Source: Parabacteroides timonensis | GTDB taxonomy: Bacteria > Bacteroidota > Bacteroidia > Bacteroidales > Tannerellaceae | Assembly: GCF_900128505.1 (NCBI RefSeq) | Contig: NZ_LT669941.1 | Span: 3,017,804-3,081,803, forward strand | Length of the DNA stretch: 64,000 bases | Direction: 5' to 3' | Shown: piece by piece, positions 17,246 to 25,500 of the stretch | How the letters are laid out: each line of letters opens with the position of its first letter | How positions within the stretch are numbered: the first letter of the stretch is position 1 | Translations under genes and position numbers: made by a program | Notes under the pieces: generated by a model | Database searches by the model: none | What the model saw: the letters and a program-made list of their open reading frames with translations, nothing else | Told to the model about the DNA's origin: nothing

Positions 17246-17610
17246 TATGGGATGAAGAAGTCTTGCAGGCAATAGACGAGATTGCAGACTTTTATAACGA
17301 ACGTAATGGAAATTCTCATTACAGTAACTTTTTACTAGCGAAGTTCATAGAAACTGTAGAACAGGCTGCACTATTCCCTCTCTCAGGACAGCGAACAGAA
17401 TATCCTCATATACGGTATCTTATTGCTATACCCGAATATTCTCTTTTCTATCATCATAGCGATAAACAAATTACCGTCCTTGTCCTATGGGACAACCGTC
17501 GTAATCCGGCACGTCTGGCCTACACATTACGCAATCAAGATCCCAAATATCTGAATGAGCCGATGGCGCCGTATGAGAAGCTAACAGCCCCAACAAACGT
17601 GAAAGATTAA
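17224..17610 (+). CDS. ParE/RelE-family toxin
   Basis: The 128-aa product has the RelE/ParE fold pattern: an N-terminal strand with 'IIWDEEVLQAIDEIADFY', a central 'TVEQAALFPLSGQRTEYPHIRYLIAIPEYSLFYHHSD', and a final strand 'QITVLVLWDNRRNPARL' with the conserved Asp-x-Arg-x-x-P. The toxin would target gyrase (ParE) or ribosome-bound mRNA (RelE); sequence alone does not separate these. It overlaps the antitoxin gene and lies 92 bp before the second hemerythrin. Confidence 0.8.
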   Translation: MVSSRTIIWDEEVLQAIDEIADFYNERNGNSHYSNFLLAKFIETVEQAALFPLSGQRTEYPHIRYLIAIPEYSLFYHHSDKQITVLVLWDNRRNPARLAYTLRNQDPKYLNEPMAPYEKLTAPTNVKD

Positions 17611-17641
17611 TAACAACTTCATCTGTTCACAGAAAAAGCAT

Positions 17642-17649
17642 TACCTTTG
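17642..17649 (+). promoter_or_regulatory. Promoter -7 box for hemerythrin copy 2
   Basis: TACCTTTG matches TAnnTTTG and lies 53 bases before the hemerythrin ATG. The second hemerythrin/LuxR pair can therefore be read without the toxin-antitoxin genes. Confidence 0.6.
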
Positions 17650-17702
17650 AACTATCGAATAATTGAACAATCAATAACACCAAAACAAGAAAGAAACAGC
17701 CT

Positions 17703-18395
17703 ATGTACAAAAACGGAAAATACAGGGAAACCGATAAAATGAGCGATTTGATATGCGAGAACTATCCGATGGTCCTCGTTATGAGCCGTTTTGGGATTGC
17801 CCTGGGATTTGGAGAAAAGAATATCGGTGAGGTATGCCGTCAGAATGGAGTAGACGCCTGCACCTTCCTGACAGTGGTGAACTTCTTGACGGAAGACGTA
17901 ACCACTCCTGTCACCGACCTCAATAAATGCCTGTCTATCGATGCGCTGATCACCTACCTGCACAATGCGCACGACTACTTCCTCAACTTCCGTCTGCCGC
18001 ATCTGCGCAGGAAGCTATTGGAAGCCATCGCCGAATGCCCGAAAGATGTAGCCTTCGTTATCCAGCAGTTCTTCGACGAATATGCCGACGAGGTACACAA
18101 GCACATGTCGTACGAAGAAAAAGTGGTCTTCCCGTATGTTCGTGGCCTGCTGGCCGGGAAGAAAGACCCGAAATACAATATATCGATCTTCCGCAAACGT
18201 CACGACCAGATAGAGATGAAGATCGTGGAACTGAAGAATATCCTGATAAAATATTACCCCGGTCCCGGAAGCAACCTATTGAACAGCGTCCTGTTCGACA
18301 TCTTCGCCACCGAGCAGGACCTGGCTTCACACAACCATGTGGAAGATTATCTCTTTATGCCCGCTATTTTAGCATTAGAAAAAACAATTAATTGA
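17703..18395 (+). CDS. Hemerythrin HHE-domain protein with ScdA_N-like N-terminus, copy 2
   Basis: The 230-aa product has the same length as copy 1 and retains all His/Glu motifs of the di-iron site (LHNAHDYF, VHKHMSYEE, FRKRHDQIE, ASHNHVED). The N-terminal ScdA_N-like motif again lacks the Cys pair (FGIALGFGE). Differences from copy 1 cluster in residues 65-85 and 110-150. The gene is followed 6 bp later by the second LuxR-type gene and has its own promoter, so the pair could respond differently from copy 1, which sits in the iron/heme operon. Confidence 0.88.
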   Translation: MYKNGKYRETDKMSDLICENYPMVLVMSRFGIALGFGEKNIGEVCRQNGVDACTFLTVVNFLTEDVTTPVTDLNKCLSIDALITYLHNAHDYFLNFRLPHLRRKLLEAIAECPKDVAFVIQQFFDEYADEVHKHMSYEEKVVFPYVRGLLAGKKDPKYNISIFRKRHDQIEMKIVELKNILIKYYPGPGSNLLNSVLFDIFATEQDLASHNHVEDYLFMPAILALEKTIN

Positions 18396-18401
18396 TGCCC
18401 T

Positions 18402-19010
18402 ATGAGCACCACACTGAAAATCGTTATTGCTGAACCTTCCGCCATTGTCCGCAACGGACTGGAAACAATACTGAAACGCCTGCCCGGCGGCTTGCGTGTC
18501 CAGTTTTCTGAAATAACGACTATCGAGTCGCTTACCGAGGATCTTCGGACACACAAGCCGGATATCCTCATCATCAATCCTTCTATTCCCGGGTATTTCA
18601 CTATTCCACATCTGAAAGAGATGACAGGTTGCCCGAATATGAAATGTGTGGCTATGCTCTATGCCCCTATCGACCATTCCCTGATCCGCTATTACGACGA
18701 TCATATCAATATCCTCGACAGCCCCGACGAGATCGGGCTTAAACTGGAACGGCTCCATGCCAAATCGGAGGAAGACGGCGATGGCGACGAACAACAGACA
18801 TTGAGCGCCCGCGAAAAAGAGATCGTGGTATGCGTGGTAAAAGGAATGACCAACCGTGAGATTGCCGACCGCTTGTTCCTCTCCACCCACACGGTCATCA
18901 CACATAGAAGAAATATCGCCCGTAAGTTGCAGGTACACAGTGCCAGCGCCTTGACGGTTTATGCGATTGTGAATAAGCTGGTGGAGCTCAGCGACATCAA
19001 TAAAGTATAA
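18402..19010 (+). CDS. LuxR-type regulator with degenerate receiver, copy 2
   Basis: The 202-aa product is collinear with copy 1. The phospho-Asp position again reads Asn (LIINPSIPGYF), and the LuxR helix-turn-helix (LSARE, MTNREIADRLFLSTHTVITH) is nearly identical to that of copy 1. The two regulators probably recognise similar operators, with cross-talk possible. The linker between receiver and DNA-binding domain is acidic (EEDGDGDE here, EPQEEEEE in copy 1). Confidence 0.88.
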   Translation: MSTTLKIVIAEPSAIVRNGLETILKRLPGGLRVQFSEITTIESLTEDLRTHKPDILIINPSIPGYFTIPHLKEMTGCPNMKCVAMLYAPIDHSLIRYYDDHINILDSPDEIGLKLERLHAKSEEDGDGDEQQTLSAREKEIVVCVVKGMTNREIADRLFLSTHTVITHRRNIARKLQVHSASALTVYAIVNKLVELSDINKV

Positions 19011-19228
19011 AGCCGACAGTGTTGCAGTTATCTACAATCGGGTTCCAAGCCAACCACGTCATTTAAGTTATTCCCTATTGTATCCTTTACTATTAACATA
19101 ACAAATACAAAAAACCTTATCTTTCTTAATAATTAACCCTAACATTTCACCCTTTTTTTAAAACACAGCAAACAATATCCGAAACCTCGCTGTTAAGAAC
19201 AAAGAGTATCACTAATAATGAATATCAC

Positions 19229-19795
19229 ATGAAGAAATTCTTTTTAATAGGAGCAACGTTATTTCTTTCTTTGTATGCCAGTGCACAGCATGTCGCATTA
19301 AAGAACAATATCGTCTACGATGCTACCGCCACTCCCAACCTGGGTTTGGAAGTGGGATTAGGAAAGAAGGTCACAATGGACCTTTCTGCGGGTTACAACC
19401 CATTCGAGTTCAGCAACGACAAACAGTTTAAACATTGGCTGGCACATGCAGGCGTACGTTTCTGGACCTGCGAAAAGTTTAACGGAACATTTATCGGCGT
19501 TCACGCCCTGGGCGGACAATACGATGTGTCAGGATTCAAGCTGCCGTTCGATATGTTCAAGAAACTGCGCGACCATCGCTACGACGGTTACCTGTACGGT
19601 GGAGGTATCAGTATCGGTCATCAATGGATACTGAACAAACGCTGGGGTATCGAAGGCGAAATCGGTGCCGGTTATGCCCGTATGCACTACGACGAGTACG
19701 CCAAGGGCAAAGACATGCCGAAAATACGCACTGCCAACCACAACTACTGGGGTGTGACGAAAGCGTCTATCTCTTTTATCTATTTTATCCACTAA
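19229..19795 (+). CDS. DUF3575 family secreted protein
   Basis: The 188-aa product has a signal peptide ending SLYASAQ. The mature part reads 'HVALKNNIVYDATATPNLGLEVGLGKKVTMDLSAGYNPFEF', the signature of DUF3575 proteins, which are predicted outer-membrane eight-strand barrels. In Bacteroides and Porphyromonas such genes accompany fimbrial (FimA/Mfa-type) loci together with DUF3868. Here the DUF3868 gene follows 16 bp downstream, but no fimbrillin or FimB/Mfa2-like gene is visible in the window. No good TAnnTTTG promoter is visible in the 218-bp leader. Confidence 0.85.
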   Translation: MKKFFLIGATLFLSLYASAQHVALKNNIVYDATATPNLGLEVGLGKKVTMDLSAGYNPFEFSNDKQFKHWLAHAGVRFWTCEKFNGTFIGVHALGGQYDVSGFKLPFDMFKKLRDHRYDGYLYGGGISIGHQWILNKRWGIEGEIGAGYARMHYDEYAKGKDMPKIRTANHNYWGVTKASISFIYFIH

Positions 19796-19811
19796 TAATC
19801 AAGCAAGCAAA

Positions 19812-21260
19812 ATGAAGAAGTTATTCTATATAATAACCGTTTTAGTATGCTCCGCCTATGGGAGCATGCAGGCACAGACTGTTAGCCCCGACGGTATAGC
19901 TTACAGCGACCTGCAAGTAAATAAAGAGGGCAGCCAGGTTGTATTGTCGACCACCGCTAACCTCACCAACATGCAGCTAAAATCACAGAATATGGTGATC
20001 GTCACTCCCGTACTTCAGTCGGCAGACAAGGCACACACAGTAAAGTTCGATCCGTTCGTCATTACCGGAAAGAAACGTATGAAGGCACTCGACCGCGAAA
20101 TGGGTTTCGGTGCCGAGCCGTTCGAACAGACACCGACCGTGATCTTCCGTCATAAAAAAAACCAGCCGGAGTCTATCCCGATGACCCTGACCGTACCATA
20201 CGAAAGCTGGATGCGTAATGCTTCGCTGGTGATGCAGGCGAATACCACCGGATGTGCTTCGTGCGATGTAGCCAGCAATATCACTCCACTGTCGTCACGC
20301 ATATTGCCTCCGGTAGTTGCACCGACTTACGAACTGAGTTATGTCACTCCTCCGGCAGAACCGGTAAAACAGCGTAGTGAAACGCACTCGGCTTACCTGA
20401 ACTTCGAAGTGGGCAAGTCTGTCCTATTGCACGACTTCAAGAATAATGCCGCCGAACTGAAAAGCGTGAACAAGATCGTGAATGAAGTACGTAACGACAA
20501 GAACCTGAAATTTACAGAGTTCAATATCACCGGATACGCATCACCGGAAGGTGGCTACGACTATAATATGAAACTGTCGGAAAGCCGTGCCAAGGCATTC
20601 GCAGCCTATATGAAAGATAAGGAAGATATGCCGACCTCGCTGATGAAGGTGAACTGGGAAGGTGAAGACTGGATCGGCCTGCGCAACGCAGTCAAGGCGT
20701 CCAACCTGTCCAACCGTGATGAGATCATGAAAGTACTGGAAATTTCCGATATCAATAAACGTAAAGCACAACTCAAAGCCCTGAACGGAGGACGTACGTA
20801 TCGTATGTTGCTGGACGATTATTATCCTGCCCTGCGCCGTATCGACTATACGCTGGCTTACATTGCCCGTCCGTTCGATGTGAACGAAGCCAAACAGGTG
20901 ATCAAGACGAAACCGCAGTACCTGAGCCTGAACGAAATGTTCGTGGTAGCAAACACTTATCCGAAAGATAGTGAAGCATTCAAGGAAGTATTCGACATTG
21001 CCGTACGCCTCTACCCGACCGATCCGGTTGCACAGCAGAACACTGCCGCTCTTGAGATCGAACGCGGAGCCGACGATGCGGGTATCGAACGTCTGCAAAA
21101 GATCAACACGCCGGAAGCATGGAACAACCTCGGTGTTGCCTACGCCAAGAAGAAAGAGTACCAGAAGGCTCTCGAGTATTTCAGCAAGGCTGCCAATGCA
21201 GGTGTCAAAGCCGCAGCAGCAAACCAAGAAGGTTTGAGCAACTGGCTGAAAGAACAATAA
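19812..21260 (+). CDS. DUF3868 protein with OmpA-like and TPR-like regions
   Basis: The 482-aa product has a signal peptide (MKKLFYIITVLVCSAYGSMQAQ) and an N-terminal DUF3868 domain (about residues 22-170). An OmpA-like peptidoglycan-binding stretch follows around residues 195-290 (NFEVGKSVLLHDFKNN, FNITGYASPEGGYDYNMKLSESRA). A C-terminal region carries TPR-like helices (TPEAWNNLGVAYAKKKEYQKALEYFSKAA). It probably ties a surface structure to the cell wall. It forms a two-gene operon with the DUF3575 gene and ends at a strong terminator. Confidence 0.85.
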   Translation: MKKLFYIITVLVCSAYGSMQAQTVSPDGIAYSDLQVNKEGSQVVLSTTANLTNMQLKSQNMVIVTPVLQSADKAHTVKFDPFVITGKKRMKALDREMGFGAEPFEQTPTVIFRHKKNQPESIPMTLTVPYESWMRNASLVMQANTTGCASCDVASNITPLSSRILPPVVAPTYELSYVTPPAEPVKQRSETHSAYLNFEVGKSVLLHDFKNNAAELKSVNKIVNEVRNDKNLKFTEFNITGYASPEGGYDYNMKLSESRAKAFAAYMKDKEDMPTSLMKVNWEGEDWIGLRNAVKASNLSNRDEIMKVLEISDINKRKAQLKALNGGRTYRMLLDDYYPALRRIDYTLAYIARPFDVNEAKQVIKTKPQYLSLNEMFVVANTYPKDSEAFKEVFDIAVRLYPTDPVAQQNTAALEIERGADDAGIERLQKINTPEAWNNLGVAYAKKKEYQKALEYFSKAANAGVKAAAANQEGLSNWLKEQ

Positions 21261-21284
21261 GCCAATAATTGACCGATAAAATAA

Positions 21285-21325
21285 AAGCGTCCCGCCTTTT
21301 CCTTTGTGGAGAGGGCGGGACGCTT
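21285..21325. terminator. Strong hairpin between convergent DUF3868 and RelE genes
   Basis: AAGCGTCCCGCC (21285-21296) pairs with GGCGGGACGCTT (21314-21325), a perfect 12-bp stem between convergent genes. It can serve both strands. Confidence 0.85.
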
Positions 21326-21341
21326 CTGTAAGAGAAAAAGA

Positions 21342-21683
21342 CTACTTCAATCCATTCTTACGAAGCAATTCTTCTATTTCTTTTGGATGAATGGAATCAC
21401 GTTCTGATTTATCATAAATATAGAGCAAGTTGATTTCTGTTTCGTCTATGGAAACAACAACAGTGAATGTTATCACTCTTGCTCCACCACTTTTACCGCG
21501 TCCTTTAGAGGTAATTTTCATGCGGATTTTACGAAGATTATCCCCCAGGTCAATACCTAGTTGCGGGTTATCGATTATTTCATTCCGCAATGTTTTCACA
21601 TCCTCCAACAAAGAGGGATAACGTTTACCTAAACGCTTAAACTCCTTTTTAAAAGTGGCCAAGATCTCTACCTTATACTTCAT
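21342..21683 (-). CDS. RelE/ParE-family toxin
   Basis: The 113-aa product starts 'MKYKVEILATFKKEFKRLGKRYPSLLEDV' and continues with 'LRKIRMKITSKGRGKSGGARVITFTV' and 'INLLYIYDKSERDSI'. These are the strands and basic residues typical of RelE-superfamily mRNA interferases. Its start overlaps the end of the antitoxin gene by 11 bp. Which subfamily (RelE, HigB or YafQ) is not decided by what I can see. Confidence 0.8.
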   Translation of the reverse strand: MKYKVEILATFKKEFKRLGKRYPSLLEDVKTLRNEIIDNPQLGIDLGDNLRKIRMKITSKGRGKSGGARVITFTVVVSIDETEINLLYIYDKSERDSIHPKEIEELLRKNGLK

Positions 21684-21903
21684 CTTCCATTTCCTTTAAG
21701 AATTCATCCCAAGATGTTTTCCTTCCAGCTTTCAAATCTTTCAACCCAGCATCGATACCGGCAAGGATTTCTTCTTTGCTGATATACTCAGTTTCTTCCT
21801 CATTGATATCTTCCAATAGCTTTTCTGACAGCCATTTTTTGTTGCTTTTGGAAAGAGATTGAATGATCTGCCAAAGACTTTCTAATGATATTGTTGCTTT
21901 CAT
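21673..21903 (-). CDS. Antitoxin of the RelE-type module
   Basis: The 76-aa product has an N-terminal 'LWQIIQSLSKSNKKWLSEKLLEDI' helix pair and a C-terminal 'GLKDLKAGRKTSWDEFLKEMEDEV'. This is the usual build of Bacteroidetes antitoxins paired with RelE-type toxins. It is read from a promoter-leader that is an exact 59-bp duplicate of the one in front of the MNT gene. Confidence 0.78.
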   Translation of the reverse strand: MKATISLESLWQIIQSLSKSNKKWLSEKLLEDINEEETEYISKEEILAGIDAGLKDLKAGRKTSWDEFLKEMEDEV

Positions 21904-21911
21904 GTTTGGTA

Positions 21912-21970
21912 CTCCTTTCTTAAATGGTTGGTTCCGAAGGCAAAGGTAATGAAAAAGGACGTATACCGTT
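21912..21970 (-). repeat. 59-bp promoter-leader repeat, copy 1
   Basis: It is identical to 22408-22466 over 59 bases. Read on the minus strand it contains TACCTTTG (complement of 21941-21948) as -7 box and an AAGGAG close to the start codon of the antitoxin. The duplicates flank the MNT/HEPN segment. Confidence 0.9.
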
Positions 21971-21999
21971 ACAGAGGGGGTGTTAAAATAAAAATCATA

Positions 22000-22089
22000 T
22001 TATTGTCGAACCAATTCTTCAACAGCCCGAATGAAAGACTCTGCACGAGGATAGAGATAATGATGTTCGGGGGTCAGTTCCTGTTTCAT
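22000..22089 (-). pseudogene. Short 29-codon frame coupled to MNT, possible remnant of a HEPN partner
   Basis: Its ATG overlaps the TGA of the nucleotidyltransferase gene as ATGA. The frame encodes MKQELTPEHHYLYPRAESFI and ends VEELVRQ after 29 codons. Genes coupled to MNT proteins normally encode HEPN (HepT) proteins of about 110-140 aa, so this looks like a truncated partner, cut off near the repeat at 21912-21970. The homology itself is inferred from position. Confidence 0.4.
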
Positions 22090-22400
22090 AACACAATGCC
22101 CTCGTTCATTACATTAATAGAGAAAGGGGTTTGGAACGGACGGTTTTCCCACAGCTTACGAAGCATAATCATAGGACTGATTATCACCCCCGATTTGACC
22201 TCCAACTCGTACAACGGACGTATGATTTCCTGTTCACGTTCAGGAGTGAGCTGGGATTCCTCAAGCAAGATCAGCAAGTCTATATCACTGTCAGGACGTG
22301 CGTCTCCACGAGCTTCAGAACCATAAAGGATCGTTTTTGCATCGGGTGCCACATGCTTTACTATACGGCGGATTGTTTCTACAATTTCTGTTCTTTTCAT
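22086..22400 (-). CDS. MNT-type nucleotidyltransferase-domain protein
   Basis: The 104-aa product has the minimal nucleotidyltransferase signature: Y26-G27-S28-x3-G32 followed by D39-I-D41 in 'YGSEARGDARPDSDIDLLI'. Proteins of this kind are antitoxin components of HEPN/MNT modules, which work by AMPylating the HEPN RNase. A second catalytic-type acidic residue could be the Glu in 'YELEVKSGV'. The HEPN partner is absent or truncated here. The gene is driven by the second copy of the 59-bp promoter-leader repeat. Confidence 0.85.
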   Translation of the reverse strand: MKRTEIVETIRRIVKHVAPDAKTILYGSEARGDARPDSDIDLLILLEESQLTPEREQEIIRPLYELEVKSGVIISPMIMLRKLWENRPFQTPFSINVMNEGIVL

Positions 22401-22407
22401 AACCGTT

Positions 22408-22466
22408 CTCCTTTCTTAAATGGTTGGTTCCGAAGGCAAAGGTAATGAAAAAGGACGTATACCGTT
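22408..22466 (-). repeat. 59-bp promoter-leader repeat, copy 2
   Basis: An exact duplicate of 21912-21970. It carries the -7 box TACCTTTG as the complement of 22437-22444, 37 bases before the MNT start. Confidence 0.9.
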
Positions 22467-22487
22467 GTATGAGAACATAAAAAAAGA

Positions 22488-22525
22488 AGATGTGCCACAA
22501 CTCCCTCTGTCATGATGACACATCT
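22488..22525 (-). terminator. Terminator of the 1266-aa surface protein gene
   Basis: On the minus strand an AGATGTGTCA/TGGCACATCT stem is followed by TTCTTTTTTT. Confidence 0.75.
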
Positions 22526-22536
22526 CCTCGGAACTG

Positions 22537-25500
22537 TTATCTCACAGCTACCTTATAGCTCTTGCCGTCGATGCGGACGATGTAATTACCCGTAGGCAGC
22601 GTCCAGCGGCTATCGCCCGGAGCCACTTCAGCAAAACGAAGAAGCGAGCCGGTGAAGGTATAGATACCGACCTCCCTACGCATACCCAGACGCAGATACA
22701 GGCAGCCTTCGCCACCACGCACTTCGACGGTATCCGCCCGGATTGCCTCGTTGGCTACCGGATCGGGATTCTTCACAATACCGGAGATGCGAATGTCCAG
22801 ATCGCTACGTACGTAAGGGATGACGTACTTTCTATCACTGGCACGCGGCTCGATCGTTTCGCCACGGCTTGTGGTAACAACCGGTTTCGACTGATCGTAG
22901 TCGGCATCGAGGGTAAGATAAAAACCAAAGCTATTCCATGCCTCTACCGTATATTCTCCTACCGATGGATCTGTTGTCGCACCTTCCACGGCGGGGAGGG
23001 TGACGGTGTAGTAGACAGGATCGGGTTCAGGCACATAAGGCGGGTTGTAGGTAAAGCGAGCAGAGACAGTCACATCGGATGCAGGCATCATAAAGGTGCT
23101 GCCATTGACCGTTACGGGAGTGCCTCCGTTAGTTTCCGTCACTGTCCAACCTACAAAGTCGTAGTTCCTTTGTGCCGAATAGGAAAGAGTCACGGTGGTG
23201 CCCTCTTGCGCCGATAAAGGATCGGCACTGATCGTGCCACCGGAAACCGCAGCATCTAAAGTGATGGTATAAAAGGGCTTTTCCTTCAATGTGAATGTCC
23301 ATTTGTCGAGAGTCAACTCCTTTACTGCGTTGTAGTTGATACTCTCGGCAATATCAATCTTAACCGTATAGGTTCCGGCACTCACTGGAGCCTCACTCAG
23401 TTTCTTTCCGGCTGCATCGTAGTAATTGACGGTGATAGCACCTATCCCATTGAGACCGCTTACAGAAACCGTGGCCTCTTTAGGCGATCCATCCACATAC
23501 AAATCGGCAGGTGGAGTAAAAGTAAAGTAATCATCCAACCCTTCCGTAGGCAGATTAGCCCTTTTGATAGTGAGCACCCAACCGTCAGCTGTCAAGCCTT
23601 CAATCGCATTATAATTATCTCCTTCTGTGACAGAAATCTTAACCTTGTAATCACCAGCATTCACGGGATCAACCTCCGAGTGCGTCCCCTCCGAATCATA
23701 ATAAGAAACGGTAATCTTGCCAATCCCATTCAACGTTGAAGTAACCGTCGCCTCTTTCTTCAGTCCGTCGTATGTCAATTCATCCTCTCCGGTTACAGAA
23801 AAGGTAAAATCGTCCTTAGTAAGGTCGGCTCTGTTCACTTGCAAGGTTATCTCTTTCTCCACCCTGTGTTTTTCCGAATTGTAGCCACTTATCGAACTCC
23901 AATCATAATTGTCATAATCCGTATCATAGTATGCCGTATACTCTCCTGTTTTAACATCAGGCACAATGTCTTCCTCTGCCCATTCCCAGTTATTATCCAA
24001 TGTGATACTGGTCAATCTTCGAGAAGGATCGTATATTATAGCATCAAGGGCAGCCGGGCCTTCCGGAGCTTCTGTTACCTCTTTCCTATTTACCATGACA
24101 GAAAGCGTCGTTGAAACTGTCCCGTAGTTCTTGTCAGATGGTGTAAAAGTTGCCTGATATCCATGCACACCAACCTTTCCTACTGATGTTTCCGGACTAT
24201 CCCATGCCCAACCTTGACCTAATGGGATATCGGAAAGCAGATCTTCGTAGGTTGCACTCAAATCTTGTGGTTCCGTATAATCTGTAGCGGTCGTACCGTC
24301 GGCCTGAGTTATCTTCAACAGCTTTGTTACCATGTCCGATATTAGTGTTTCCTCATCCCCCCCATACTGAGCAGTCAGCTTATAGTTACCAACCTCCAAA
24401 CCTTTCGTTGAGAAGGTAAAGGTATATTCGTTCGAGGCACCGACCTCCTGCTTGTCTGAATAATAGGTAAGGTCTTGCTCATAATCCGTCAATACTAATT
24501 GCACACTGTTCATTGCTGCGCTGCGCAAACGGGCTTTCGTCTGCTTGGCTGTTATGTTGAGTTTGACTTTCCATTGATGTTCCTCTGGAGTATATTTGGC
24601 TGTGTACTCTTCGTTTTCAAATGAGAGAGCTGATTGTTTGGTTGGTGTATTGCTACTTCCTTTTGTAATTGTAAAATACCCATCAGCCGTATCCCCATCC
24701 GCGTTATAAGTCGCGTTATAAGTCGTGATACTATTATCATTCGTACGCACCGTGATTGTATGCTTATCTGCCGTCATATACAGATAAAGCCTGTTGTCGC
24801 CTTCATGGTTTCCGGGGACATAATAAGGCTTGCCGTCAACGGAGACGTCGGTGACGTTTTCGATTTCGGGGGTGATGCCTAAGTAAACCGGATCTGTACC
24901 ATTAGTAACATCAGGCATAAATTCTCCCTTCTTATTATCATAAAGACTTCCTCCGGTAAGAGTCAGTGTTCCTTTTGCGGGATTAGCACTACCAATACCT
25001 CCGGTAAGAGAAAGCGTACCTCCTTCAATTGTAATATTCCCTCCTTCACCTGGATAACCGGCATATTGCCATTTACCTCCACCACCTATTGCCATGGCAT
25101 TTGCTTCTCCACTTTTTGCAATAATGTTTCCTCCTGAAATAATTACCGTTCCGCATGTCTCTCCTTGACCTACAGTTTTTCCATCACCTCCAATACCAGC
25201 ACCTTTATTAGCTACAACATTTATTTTTCCTCCATTTACATACAACGTCTTGTTTGGGGTCACATGTATAGCGGCACGTCCTTCTTGAGAAGTCGTATTT
25301 ATATTAATTTCACCTCCTTTTATAACTGCTGAAGTACAATCTATACGACTCCCATCCGTATTATTAATCGTCCCTTTATACATTACAAAACTCTCTCCGG
25401 AAAAAGAACTGTTGGTAAAGTCTCCACCTTGAACGGTCGTTTTTCCAGAGAAAGAGATGTTGGTTAAAGTTCCACCTTGAACTGTTACTTCTCCGGAGAA

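Noticed and set aside
17003..17610. Toxin-antitoxin pair as part of the sensor triad's function
   Set aside because: The first triad lacks it, it has its own promoter, and the hemerythrin after it has another. It is best seen as an inserted module.
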